DNA from: Bacillus ndiopicus
GTDB taxonomy: Bacteria; Bacillota; Bacilli; Bacillales_A; Planococcaceae
Assembly (NCBI RefSeq): GCF_000612805.1
Contig: NZ_HG964404.1
Coordinates: forward strand, 124,001 to 188,000
Length of the DNA: 64,000 nt
Direction of reading: 5' to 3'
Every line of letters begins with the position of its first letter. Positions within the stretch are counted from its first letter, which is position 1. The position numbers and the translations under genes are program-made. Positions 39,486 through 47,823 of this stretch are shown here, piece after piece. The notes beneath the pieces are model-generated. The model saw only the letters and a program-made list of their open reading frames with translations. It made no database searches and was not told the origin of the DNA.

Positions 39486-39611
39486 ATGAGTTACTATGGG
39501 AACGAATGTTATGGTGGCGGTGGCGGTGGTTATGGCTATGGCTCGTCATTCGTCTTAATTGTTGTTTTATTTATTCTTTTAATTATTGTCGGCGCAACTT
39601 TCATGTATTAG
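39486..39611 (+). CDS. YjcZ-family small spore membrane protein
   Basis: The 41-aa product [40 protein letters not shown] has the glycine/tyrosine-rich head and single membrane helix with the [15 protein letters not shown] signature of YjcZ/SscA proteins. These are made in sporulation and found in spores or their coats. AGGAGG lies 7 nt before the ATG. A longer frame starting at 39422 is a chance extension. It indicates a spore-forming host. Confidence 0.85.
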   Translation: MSYYGNECYGGGGGGYGYGSSFVLIVVLFILLIIVGATFMY

Positions 39612-39691
39612 TCTAACTACCACAATTGCTACTATCGACATAATAGAAATCAGTAATGTGTAAAGCATATTTTGCTTTACAGCATCCTATT

Positions 39692-39722
39692 AAAAGGTCA
39701 CTTTTACAAAAGTGGCCTTTTT
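39692..39722 (+). terminator. Terminator after the first YjcZ gene
   Basis: AAAAGGTCACTTTT/AAAAGTGGCCTTTTT with a T run. Confidence 0.75.
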
Positions 39723-39833
39723 CATTACAGCTTTTGAGAGATAACTAAGATATTTATTTTTATTAATTAGATGATTATCGTAAGTCGTTTAAACAATCAT
39801 TCATATTCTAGAATAGAAAGGAGGGGAAATCTT

Positions 39834-39944
39834 ATGTCTCAAGAATATGGTTCAGGCTATGGCTCTGGTGCAGGTTTTGCACTAATTGTTGTTCTATTCA
39901 TCCTTCTAATTATTGTTGGTACTAGTTTTGTAAGACCTTATTAA
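39834..39944 (+). CDS. YjcZ-family small spore membrane protein (second copy)
   Basis: The 36-aa product [36 protein letters not shown] belongs to the same family as the 39486 gene but has a shorter head. AGGAGGGG precedes the ATG. The two genes have separate terminators (the second at 40009-40046), so each is its own transcription unit. Confidence 0.82.
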   Translation: MSQEYGSGYGSGAGFALIVVLFILLIIVGTSFVRPY

Positions 39945-40008
39945 TAATATTCACATTGCTCGTAATGCCTAGATTCAAAATTAATTGAGCCCTATAAAAC
40001 TTATACTT

Positions 40009-40046
40009 CACCGTAGCAGGTCATTCCTTGTCTACGGTGATTTTTT
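40009..40046 (+). terminator. Terminator after the second YjcZ gene
   Basis: CACCGTAG...CTACGGTG is followed by TTTTTTC. Confidence 0.75.
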
Positions 40047-40222
40047 CTTTTTCATAGAAAGTACCTATTTACTTGTTTCTTTCTCTTAGCATATTAGGTG
40101 TTTCTACTATGGTATTACGCCTTAATATATACATTCATCTTTGCTTACAGATTTTTTTGAAAAAATTTCTACTAATTTAATTCACATATTTCTTTTATTT
40201 CTAGAAAAATGATTATTTTCTA

Positions 40223-40648
40223 TTAATTAGAAATAAAATGTTCAGGACTAAGGCTTTCACAATATTCTCTTATTAACTTCCATTCATTATTTTGTTCTTT
40301 TCTGAATCTCTGTACAAACAGTTTTACTACTTCTTTTAATGTTCCATCCATTTCAAAGGTTACCCAAAACGTGGCAATGACTTCATTTTCAGATGCGGGT
40401 GTAATATGCAGCTCTTGAAAGTACCATTTCGGATAATGGCCCTCATATTGTTTATATGCTTCTTTCCACCCTTCACAGGCTTCCTCATATCCCCAATCCG
40501 AAATAGTTGTTTCTGGTCCTCCCCACCTTACTGTTAAATCCTCCGACAGCAAAGCAGTCATATTATTTGCATTACAGCTATTCCACGTTTCTTGAAAATG
40601 AATAAAAAATCTCCGGAAATCCTCAATTAAAGTTTTTGTAGTAGACAT
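40223..40648 (-). CDS. SnoaL/NTF2-like protein
   Basis: The 141-aa product has the NTF2-like cone fold pattern: FIHFQETWNSCNANNMTALL, SEDLTVRWGG, then strands (ELHITPASENEVIATFWVTF, RFRKEQNNEWKLIREYCESL). Such proteins are small enzymes or binding proteins. The W-x-G-P motif fits DUF4440/SnoaL types, and the substrate is unknown. It appears to be a single gene. Confidence 0.7.
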   Translation of the reverse strand: MSTTKTLIEDFRRFFIHFQETWNSCNANNMTALLSEDLTVRWGGPETTISDWGYEEACEGWKEAYKQYEGHYPKWYFQELHITPASENEVIATFWVTFEMDGTLKEVVKLFVQRFRKEQNNEWKLIREYCESLSPEHFISN

Positions 40649-40778
40649 TTAAAAACCCCCTTATACCAAATACATTAACATGAAACTGATAATTCTGAAT
40701 ATTGATATTCCCCTTTTAACTATTTGTAGCATAGATTTTCAATATGACTCACCAATGACTGAATTATTATCGAAAGCT

Positions 40779-41003
40779 TTAACTAATTACGGCCTGTTCT
40801 TTTACAATAATAGGAGCTACAGCAAGTAAATTGTCAATTATAAAAGTACGTTTTGCCTGTTTGCTGAAGCAATATACTTGCATTGTGTCGCCAGTTAATT
40901 TGATAATTTTTATACGTCGCTTCGATATTTTTCCGTCCTTTGCTATATACATAATATCCAATAACAATTGACGTTGCATTGCTTTTAATAATTGCTCTTT
41001 CAT
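40779..41003 (-). CDS. Small WYL-like protein under SOS control
   Basis: The 74-aa product MKEQLLKAMQRQLLLDIMYI, AKDGKISKRRIKIIKLTGDT, MQVYCFSKQAKRTFIIDNLL matches the core of a WYL domain (I-x-Y-x-x-x-D-G-x-I-x-x-R, RTF...DNIL) without the HTH or WCX parts. Its promoter carries a perfect LexA-type box, so it should be induced by DNA damage. A GGAGGGTGA site precedes the ATG. Confidence 0.75.
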   Translation of the reverse strand: MKEQLLKAMQRQLLLDIMYIAKDGKISKRRIKIIKLTGDTMQVYCFSKQAKRTFIIDNLLAVAPIIVKEQAVIS

Positions 41004-41038
41004 TTCTCACCCTCCAAAAGGAACGTTTGTTTGTATTT

Positions 41039-41067
41039 ATTTTAGAACATTTGTTCTTATTTATCAA
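41039..41067 (-). promoter_or_regulatory. Promoter with embedded LexA/SOS box
   Basis: On the minus strand TTGATA (41067-41062) and TAAAAT (41044-41039) are separated by exactly 17 bp. The spacer contains GAACAAATGTTC (41056-41045), matching the Gram-positive SOS box GAAC-N4-GTTC. Confidence 0.75.
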
Positions 41068-41180
41068 GTGGAAATAAACAGCAATTTCTATTAGCTCTTC
41101 TGATAGTCATTTGTTTCTTTATAAAATATTTCCTGTTCATCAATGTTTACATACTCGAAATAGTAAATCTATAATAAAAA

Positions 41181-41203
41181 AGACGCCACCCTTTGTGACG
41201 CCT
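41181..41203 (-). terminator. Terminator after the SRPBCC gene
   Basis: AGGCGTCAC/GTGGCGTCT is followed by TTTTTTATTAT on the minus strand. Confidence 0.75.
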
Positions 41204-41222
41204 TGCATTTTATAAATATAGC

Positions 41223-41738
41223 CTATTTCAGTGATAGCACAAAGTCATTCAGGCGATCCCAAGTTTCAGTAATGCCTTGTAACATGCCCATATCCATAAC
41301 AGTTTTAAGGTTCTCGGCAGAGGCATATTCAGCGCGATTTATTAGCTTAGTCTTTCCATCTAAATCAACAAACTCTAATGTAATTTCAGTCGCTGGCAAG
41401 GAATCATCCAATTTGCCTTCAGCATCCGAAAAGTAATCTGTATAGCTAATTTTTTCTGGCTCAATAATCTCTTTATAAATCCCTTTTCCCCACGATTCCA
41501 TGCCAAAGAATTGACCTTGGCTTTCGTCAACACATTTCATGCAATAGTGCCAAACACCTCCTGGGCGAAAATCAACGTTACATACTGGCATGTCCCATCC
41601 TTTTGGTCCCCACCAATGTTTTAAATGCTCAGGCTCTTTAAACATTTTGAATAACAAGTCACGCGGAGCATCAAAAACACGCTCCAAAATAAGTACACGC
41701 TCGTTTTCTACTCTTGATACCATCGAATTGTTTGACAT
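41223..41738 (-). CDS. SRPBCC (AHSA1-like) protein
   Basis: The 171-aa product opens with the AHSA1 pattern ERVFDAPRDLLFKMFKEPEH, LKHWWGPKGW and has the strand FRPGGVWHYCM. The end is the helix MDMGMLQGITETWDRLNDFV. These single-domain START-like proteins bind hydrophobic ligands. It lies 17 bp downstream of an ArsR gene, the very common ArsR-SRPBCC pair. Confidence 0.88.
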   Translation of the reverse strand: MSNNSMVSRVENERVLILERVFDAPRDLLFKMFKEPEHLKHWWGPKGWDMPVCNVDFRPGGVWHYCMKCVDESQGQFFGMESWGKGIYKEIIEPEKISYTDYFSDAEGKLDDSLPATEITLEFVDLDGKTKLINRAEYASAENLKTVMDMGMLQGITETWDRLNDFVLSLK

Positions 41739-41755
41739 TGCAATTCCTCCTAGTT

Positions 41756-42100
41756 TTATAATTTTTCTTTTTTCTGCAAATCCTTCAAATATGCATCGAG
41801 ATTGTCAAACCTTTCTTGCATTACACATTGGAAGGTTTGTATCCAGGAATCCAAAGCTTGAAATGGCTCCGGCCTGAGCTTATAAATTCGGCGGTTAGCT
41901 TCCGCCTGTACTTCCACAATCCCATTGTCACTAAGTACTTTTAAATGCTTTGAAGTTTGGGGCTGCTTTAATCCTAAGTTGTCAGCTATTTCCCCTACGG
42001 TTAGAGGACCTTGACGCAGGAGTTCGACGATATTCATACGATTTGCTTCAGATAAAGCACTCAATGTCGTAATGTTTACGTCTGAGATTTTCCCTGACAT
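41756..42100 (-). CDS. ArsR-family regulator
   Basis: The 114-aa product has a winged helix (LSEANRMNIVELLRQGPLTV, GEIADNLGLKQPQTSKHLKV) and a C-terminal dimerisation helix. It lacks the usual metal-binding cysteines. The ATG at 42100 is chosen (AGAGGTG six nt upstream). It probably controls itself and the SRPBCC gene. Confidence 0.88.
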   Translation of the reverse strand: MSGKISDVNITTLSALSEANRMNIVELLRQGPLTVGEIADNLGLKQPQTSKHLKVLSDNGIVEVQAEANRRIYKLRPEPFQALDSWIQTFQCVMQERFDNLDAYLKDLQKKEKL

Positions 42101-42298
42101 GTCATTCACCTCTTAAAATGATGATTGCTGGTAAATTATCATCTACATCAGCATAGGTTTTATTAAATATAATATACTCGATAAAGAATATTCCTGTCAA
42201 GGAATATTCAAGAGTTACTTCAATATATTTTGCAACTTACTTTACTAATCCTCTATAAATCACCTTTGACACAAAGGAATATTTCAAGCCAACAGCAA

Positions 42299-42343
42299 AA
42301 ATTGTCCGCAAAGCGGCGCACTAGCCTGCTTTGCGGACAATTT
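42299..42343. terminator. Strong bidirectional terminator
   Basis: AAATTGTCCGCAAAGC and GCTTTGCGGACAATTT pair across a 13-nt loop just after the lipoprotein gene. Confidence 0.75.
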
Positions 42344-42351
42344 ATTCATCG

Positions 42352-42870
42352 CTATTCTTTTAAATCGTCTGGGTAAACGGTTGTATTAAAGATTTCACCG
42401 CTCTTCTCATCTTTATGTTGGATTGTTACTTTGTATGCATCCGCATCTACACCATTAAAAATTTGATAGTACATGCCTGCGATAGCTAATGCAAATGAGG
42501 CAAACCCATCAAAGCTGCCCTCGAATTTTTCCTTGTCCACAGTTAACGTAAACTCAGTATATTCTTTGTTGTAGTCTACGTTTTTGATTGATGGAAAATC
42601 TTCAGTGCTCTGAATTTCTTCAATCGTTTCTTTTATACCGTCCTCTAATTCCTTTATCATTTCTTTATGCTTTTCCTTCGACATTTTATATGTCAAAGAA
42701 CCATCATCATTTTTCGTAATTTCATTGACGCCTTCTTCTTTAGCGTTAGCAATGACATCATCGACATTTTGCCCTTCTAGGAAAGATGCAGGAAGCTTGA
42801 CTTCGACAGTTTGATTACAAGCTGCTAGAAGAAAAGTTAGTGCTAATAGAAATGGTAGTATTTTTTTCAT
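42352..42870 (-). CDS. Secreted lipoprotein, 172 aa
   Basis: MKKILPFLLALTFLLAACNQ is a classic signal peptide with lipobox LAAC. The start at 42870 has AGGAGGAG upstream. The mature part is acidic with alternating helices and strands (DDVIANAKEEGVNEITKNDD). It is anchored outside the membrane; the family role is unknown. Confidence 0.8.
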   Translation of the reverse strand: MKKILPFLLALTFLLAACNQTVEVKLPASFLEGQNVDDVIANAKEEGVNEITKNDDGSLTYKMSKEKHKEMIKELEDGIKETIEEIQSTEDFPSIKNVDYNKEYTEFTLTVDKEKFEGSFDGFASFALAIAGMYYQIFNGVDADAYKVTIQHKDEKSGEIFNTTVYPDDLKE

Positions 42871-42938
42871 AAATTCTCCTCCTAGTATATTAATATACAT
42901 AATTAGGTGACAAATTAATATAGAAAATTAAATTTAAC

Positions 42939-43802
42939 TTATTTTAGCCATTTTTCCAATCTCGTTATATTTTCTTCTAAAAATAAAGCATTTTTTTCAA
43001 TACCACGACGCTTACACCATCCAATACTATTGAAGGCATCCGTAAATTGATAAAATGGCAATACATTTTCTAGTTCAATTAAGGGTCTGATACTGTTATA
43101 GCCCTTTTGATAGGCGTTATACAAGGCATTATCAAGGCTCAAAAAATCACGATATAATTTAGTAAAATCGATTTCTGTTGAACCAAATCTTACGCTTTCA
43201 AAATCAATCATTCCTGAAACTACTTCCCCATTAACAATTATATTAGCTGGACGAAAATCCATATGTATAAAGCTTGGTCCATCCGAGGAAGGAAGCTGTT
43301 GTTTCATTTTTTCATATTTTTCAATGGCTTGTTTATATAATTGTTCATCCAAAATGCCTCTTACTTCTTCAGCAAAACTATAAAATTGGCGTTCGACAAA
43401 ATTAGACCAGTTAGGAAATTCGTTTTGGATAGCTGCTAATTCTCGCCCTTCAGGAGGACGAATAGTATGCATTTTGGCATGGAGAACCCCAACTTGAAAT
43501 GCTACTGTTGGTGTGACCTTGGCTGTTAGCGGTTGTCCTTTTAATTCCGATAATAAAAAGGCACCTGGGCACTCTTCATTACCAGACCAGTAATCTAACA
43601 TTTTAGGAATGGCAACATTGCCCTCTAAAATTTCATAGGCTTCTAATTCCCGCTGATACTTCAATTTTGTAAAGGGAATTTTCACAAAAACATTTTCCCC
43701 ATAAGATAAAGTACATTTATAGACTGTTGAACTATAAGAATCATCAACCTCACTCACTGATTGTACCTTCAATCCAAATTTTTGAATGACACGCTTTAAC
43801 AT
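42939..43802 (-). CDS. Phosphotransferase, APH fold
   Basis: The 287-aa product has the catalytic loop HMDFRPANIIV (H-x-D-x-x-x-x-N) and the metal-binding MIDFESVRFGSTEIDFTKLY. The N-terminal lobe includes NVFVKIPFTKLKYQRELEAY (VK lysine). Such kinases act on aminoglycosides, choline or similar small molecules; the substrate is unknown. It is divergent from another APH-fold gene at 43986. Confidence 0.85.
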   Translation of the reverse strand: MLKRVIQKFGLKVQSVSEVDDSYSSTVYKCTLSYGENVFVKIPFTKLKYQRELEAYEILEGNVAIPKMLDYWSGNEECPGAFLLSELKGQPLTAKVTPTVAFQVGVLHAKMHTIRPPEGRELAAIQNEFPNWSNFVERQFYSFAEEVRGILDEQLYKQAIEKYEKMKQQLPSSDGPSFIHMDFRPANIIVNGEVVSGMIDFESVRFGSTEIDFTKLYRDFLSLDNALYNAYQKGYNSIRPLIELENVLPFYQFTDAFNSIGWCKRRGIEKNALFLEENITRLEKWLK

Positions 43803-43985
43803 CGAGTTGTCCCTCCTTGTTTACTACATTACAGCATTTTCCTACGAAAACATAGTTTTCATTTGGCACAATTCTATTTTACAGGATTTTTTAAGAAAGA
43901 TATATTCAGGGATATATGGTTTTCAAATATTCGAAATGTTATAATAACCATATGTAGGATTTTTTTATTGAAAATGGAGAGATTA

Positions 43986-44930
43986 ATGATGGAACATAAA
44001 CTTGTTGAATTACTAAATGAAATATACCCAGTGGAGTTTATAAAAGTGGAAGCAGTAACGAATGAAATGTATCGCTGTCTTACTAAGCAAGGCGATTATT
44101 TTGCAAGAATCACCAACTATAAAAGTTATGATGAACAATTAGAAGAAGTTAATTATACAAACTTCCTGTATAAAGAAGGATTAGGTGTATCGCCAACAAT
44201 CCCTTCCTTAAATGAGAAAATAGTTGAGAAAATCACACTTAACGACAAAGAAATATTAACGGTTCTGTATAAAGCAGCTCCCGGTATACATTTACCCAAA
44301 AACCAGTGGAATGCCGATATATTAAAAGAATTAGGCAGGCAAATAGGCAGATTGCATCGTTTCTCAAAGAAATTTGAAGATTTACATTCAGTTCAATACA
44401 TAAATGATTGGCATGAAAATGAGGAATATGCTTTTCTAAAATATATCCCTGAGGAAGAAACCGTTATTCGAAATATTGCACAAGAGGTTTTATTAACAAT
44501 TAAAGAAATGCCAAAGGATTACTCAACTTATGGATTATTGCATGGTGATTTATGGCTAGAAAATGTGCTTGTTGATTCGGATTCAAAGGTGACAATGGTT
44601 GATTTTCAAGATTGTGAGAAAAACTTTTATATTTTTGATTTAGCAGTTCCGATATATAGTGCGATAGAGTATTCCTATGTCGGTGGTGGTAGCATAATTG
44701 AATACGGAAGAAGTATTACAAAAGCAATTATCGAAGGCTATAAAGAGGAAAATGAGCTTCCAACAGAAATGTTAGATAAGCTTCCCTTATTTATAAAATT
44801 AAAAGAAATATTTGAATACAGCTTAATGCATATGTACTGGAATAAAGAAAAGTTAACTGAGGATCAAATAAGAATAATGAATCACTTTAGGTTAAGGATT
44901 GAACAAAATCATTCCCTTCCTATTATTTAG
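43986..44930 (+). CDS. Phosphotransferase, APH fold (second)
   Basis: The 314-aa product has GLLHGDLWLENVLVD (H-x-D-x-x-x-x-N) and MVDFQDCEKNFYIFDLAVPI. The ATG at 43986 is preferred (GGAGAG upstream and a TATAAT box at about 43940), not the upstream in-frame start. It is only distantly similar to the neighbouring kinase, so this is not a recent duplication. It resembles homoserine-kinase-like APH proteins; the substrate is unknown. Confidence 0.85.
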   Translation: MMEHKLVELLNEIYPVEFIKVEAVTNEMYRCLTKQGDYFARITNYKSYDEQLEEVNYTNFLYKEGLGVSPTIPSLNEKIVEKITLNDKEILTVLYKAAPGIHLPKNQWNADILKELGRQIGRLHRFSKKFEDLHSVQYINDWHENEEYAFLKYIPEEETVIRNIAQEVLLTIKEMPKDYSTYGLLHGDLWLENVLVDSDSKVTMVDFQDCEKNFYIFDLAVPIYSAIEYSYVGGGSIIEYGRSITKAIIEGYKEENELPTEMLDKLPLFIKLKEIFEYSLMHMYWNKEKLTEDQIRIMNHFRLRIEQNHSLPII

Positions 44931-44936
44931 CTTCAG

Positions 44937-44977
44937 AAAAAACCGTTATTTTGGAAAAATTCGAAATAACGGTTTTT
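44937..44977. terminator. Bidirectional terminator between convergent genes
   Basis: AAAAACCGTTATTT and AAATAACGGTTTTT flank a 13-nt loop. Confidence 0.8.
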
Positions 44978-44983
44978 CATAAT

Positions 44984-45652
44984 TTATCCAGTAGTACTTC
45001 GCCGTTGCACAATCGTAATATATAAGCCCAATAGTCGATCCGTTGTCATTTGCTTATTTTGCAAGTCCTTTAAGTGGGAATCTTGAATAATGCCATCCTT
45101 TACGGCTTGTGCTATAAAAGCTTCCGCTGCCGTTTGCATTGAAGGACTTCCTGGATTCCATGTTTGTGACATAGGTATTCCCCCCTTCGTGTCATCTACA
45201 ATCAATTGAACTTGTAGCTTACTGTTAGAAGGAACAATGACAGTCCCCTCTAGCTTATAGCCTGCTGGCAATTTCCATGTTGATTGAATCTCAAAATGTG
45301 CTCGGTCAACACTGCCCTGCCAATCACCACCCCATGTAATATTTAATTTACGTGCAATTGCCCCGACTTTGCTTAATATTAAGGCGTCATATAAAGCATT
45401 TGGAGGTGATACGGCAATGTCCCATGCTAGGCGCGATTTATGATTACTATTCAGTGTCCAAGTAACGATTGCACCTGGTCTTGTACGTCCTTGTGCATAC
45501 AGATAATTTTGCCGCTCCTGTGAGCGATATGTTTCGGTAATAAAAATATTTCGCACCCCCGCTTTGTAACACTCCTGAAACAGTAATCTACATGCCGTTC
45601 GCGCTACAGTTGTTAGCTCATCTAAATCTCTAATAGTAACGTCCACACTCAT
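44984..45652 (-). CDS. M15 peptidase (L-alanyl-D-glutamate / D-Ala-D-Ala type), endolysin-like
   Basis: The 222-aa product has the LAS zinc site: H71 and D78 in SNHKSRLAWDI, and E121/H119 in RAHFEIQ, with ITETYRSQERQNYLYAQGRT before them. There is no signal peptide. Residues 175-222 (FIAQAVKDGIIQDSHLKDLQ, NKQMTTDRLLGLYITI) form a C-terminal segment found again as relics at 33749 and 38112. The lack of a signal peptide and these relics suggest phage origin. A GAAGGTGAT site precedes the ATG. Confidence 0.87.
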   Translation of the reverse strand: MSVDVTIRDLDELTTVARTACRLLFQECYKAGVRNIFITETYRSQERQNYLYAQGRTRPGAIVTWTLNSNHKSRLAWDIAVSPPNALYDALILSKVGAIARKLNITWGGDWQGSVDRAHFEIQSTWKLPAGYKLEGTVIVPSNSKLQVQLIVDDTKGGIPMSQTWNPGSPSMQTAAEAFIAQAVKDGIIQDSHLKDLQNKQMTTDRLLGLYITIVQRRSTTG

Positions 45653-45797
45653 TTTTTATCACCTTCTTTCTTTCTATTTTTATGCATTGCGAATGCTGTT
45701 ACTTGTGCGTTTTTCTTTTCAAAAAATGATATTGTTAGATTTTCATATACAAATAAAAATATATTTTTTAAAATTAGAATTAAGGGGGATTTATTAA

Positions 45798-45986
45798 ATG
45801 GATACTGTATTCTTTTTTATTTGGTTGTTTAGTGTACCTTTTATTTTTATTTATGCTGTATTATTTATTTTTAGTTTAATTAAAAATGATTCTACAAAAA
45901 CAAAAAAATACAATAAACTTCTTATCGCATCTATCGTAGTGATGATTATTTCCTTCATTGTATCTTTTTCTACATTCGATAAATAA
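45798..45986 (+). CDS. Small two-helix membrane protein, 62 aa
   Basis: MDTVFFFIWLFSVPFIFIYA, VLFIFSLIKN and LLIASIVVMIISFIVSFSTF are separated by a lysine-rich loop. AAGGGGGA precedes the ATG. The function is unknown. Confidence 0.6.
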   Translation: MDTVFFFIWLFSVPFIFIYAVLFIFSLIKNDSTKTKKYNKLLIASIVVMIISFIVSFSTFDK

Positions 45987-46077
45987 AAGATAAAGAAGGA
46001 ATGACTGTTTATAATATTGAATTAAAAAATGATTTACATTAAACCATCTAAGTGAATCATCAAGTCATCAAATAAAG

Positions 46078-46122
46078 AAAAAGTCAATTTACCCCAAAGT
46101 ATTTGGGGTAAATCGACTTTTT
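46078..46122. terminator. Terminator after the MFS gene
   Basis: AAAAAGTC-AATTTACCCC/GGGGTAAAT-CGACTTTTT is a strong bidirectional hairpin. Confidence 0.75.
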
Positions 46123-46132
46123 CAGTTCTCTC

Positions 46133-47392
46133 CTATAAGCTCGTTTTTTCTTCTAGCTCTTTAATGTTGCTAAAAAAGGCATAATAAGCAATAATAATCA
46201 CAATAGATGCCCCTGCTAGTACAAGTAAAAATCCATATGGGCTTAAAAAAGTAAATGTAACTTGGTGACTCACAAGCCAATCCCCTGCGAATCCCCCAAT
46301 GACATAAGCAAGTGGAAGGGTTCCCCATGAAAGCATCCTAGAAATTGAAAATACTCGCCCTAGATATGCTGCATCCGTATTGCACTGAATAAGCGTAATA
46401 CTTAATGTATTTGTAATTGGCAATAAAAATCCCATCATAATCCATAAACAGCCAATCATCCAAACGTGCTCTGTAAGTCCTGTTAGGAGAACGGAAAGTC
46501 CCATCCCCAGGGAGGATAAGAGAATATACCAAATCATCTTTCTCACTACTTTCAAGGTAGACATTACAATACTCCCAAGCACCATACCGACACCAAATAA
46601 AGAAGTCACAAGCCCAAACTGCTCTTCTGAACCAAACTCTAAAATATAAGGTTGACGAATGACACTATTTACTCCTAATGCAACATTAAGCCAAGTGTGT
46701 AGCATAATCATTGCAAACAATGCTTTGTATTTCCATGTGTAATGAAATCCTTTGATCATATCTTGCCAAAAGCTATACTGTTGCTCATTATTGTGGCTCT
46801 CTTTTATTGTAACCAGACGTTTCCATAAAATAAAAACAACAATCAAAGCAAGCAAGTAGGTGACAAAATTAATTCCAATAATCCAGCTAATTGTTCCATA
46901 TGCATAAAGAGCACCAGCAAGTATGGGACCAACAATATTTGTTGTGGATGTTGCAGATGCAAGCATTCCATTTGCACGTGATAAGTGTTCTTCCGCAACA
47001 AGCATTGGCGTTAGTGTTTGCAAGGCAGGCGTTTCTAACGCACTTACAATAGATAATCCCACCGATAGTAGCAAAACAAAAAACAAAGTGAGCTGATCTG
47101 CTATTGCAACAACAGTTCCATAAGCGAGTAACCCAGATCCTAAAATGCCACCAACAACTAATGCCAATCTAGGACCATTACGATCAATATAATTTCCAAC
47201 AAATGGTGAAACAACAACGCTTGGTAAATAACTTGCAACCAAAACCATTGCAAAGCTAAGTACTTGACCTGTGGACTGATAGACCCAGATACCTAATATA
47301 AATCGAGTCATTGAAGACCCTAACAAAGAAACAAATTGGCTAACGATAATCCATAAAAAAACGTAAAAAGTATTCTGTTTTGAAAAATTCAA
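46133..47392 (-). CDS. MFS exporter (macrolide-efflux-like)
   Basis: The 419-aa product has 12 predicted helices and the MFS motif GNYIDRNGPRLALVVGG in the first loop. N-terminal SLLGSSMTRFILGIWVYQST recalls MefA/DUF-type drug exporters. The start is TTG 47392 behind GCGGAGGA. A candidate leader peptide (47441-47521) and a CCTCCGC/GCGGA-type hairpin lie upstream, so drug-dependent attenuation is possible. Confidence 0.85.
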   Translation of the reverse strand: MNFSKQNTFYVFLWIIVSQFVSLLGSSMTRFILGIWVYQSTGQVLSFAMVLVASYLPSVVVSPFVGNYIDRNGPRLALVVGGILGSGLLAYGTVVAIADQLTLFFVLLLSVGLSIVSALETPALQTLTPMLVAEEHLSRANGMLASATSTTNIVGPILAGALYAYGTISWIIGINFVTYLLALIVVFILWKRLVTIKESHNNEQQYSFWQDMIKGFHYTWKYKALFAMIMLHTWLNVALGVNSVIRQPYILEFGSEEQFGLVTSLFGVGMVLGSIVMSTLKVVRKMIWYILLSSLGMGLSVLLTGLTEHVWMIGCLWIMMGFLLPITNTLSITLIQCNTDAAYLGRVFSISRMLSWGTLPLAYVIGGFAGDWLVSHQVTFTFLSPYGFLLVLAGASIVIIIAYYAFFSNIKELEEKTSL

Positions 47393-47440
47393 CTTTTATC
47401 CTCCGCTCATTGTGGCGGAAGCAAACTTCTGTACAACGTA

Positions 47441-47521
47441 TTAATTAATCAAGGTGATACTCCGTTCTACTCCCGCTCGTTTTCTGTTTTTATTGGGAAT
47501 ATCAGTGCTGACTGTCATCAT
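47441..47521 (-). CDS. Candidate 26-aa leader peptide of the MFS gene
   Basis: ATG 47521 follows AAAGAGAGTGA. The peptide is MMTVSTDIPNKNRKRAGVER plus SITLIN. It ends 48 bp before the exporter start, and the gap can form CTTCCGCC-N7-GGCGG-type stems around the exporter's ribosome site. This is the layout of translation-controlled antibiotic-resistance genes. Confidence 0.45.
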   Translation of the reverse strand: MMTVSTDIPNKNRKRAGVERSITLIN

Positions 47522-47770
47522 AGATCACTCTCTTTCTTCTATTAATCCTCCATACTATACCATTTTTATTATTTTTTGAAAATACCAATTATTTAATTTG
47601 AATTATTACACTTATTCAAACAAGGCTGGTTAACTAAAGATCGGGATATAAAAAACAGAATATTGCTAAAGTTATTGAAATATATTACAATTATAAAAGT
47701 TATACAGGTGACATAAGTGAGATAACTTGTGTTGGTGTCCTTAATGGTTAAAAACAGTAATGTTGCACAG

Positions 47771-47799
47771 TGCCTCCAATCATATTGGGGGCATTTTTT
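47771..47799 (+). terminator. Terminator/attenuator upstream of the serine hydrolase
   Basis: TGCCTCCAAT-N3-ATTGGGGGCA is followed by TTTTTTATTTTTT, ending 12 bp before the gene's ribosome site. It is either an attenuator or the end of a short leader transcript. Confidence 0.6.
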
Positions 47800-47823
47800 A
47801 TTTTTTATAGGAGAGTGATTAAA

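Noticed and set aside
39422..39616. 64-codon plus-strand frame
   Set aside because: It is out of frame with the YjcZ-type gene it overlaps, which has the ideal ribosome site and a known family signature.
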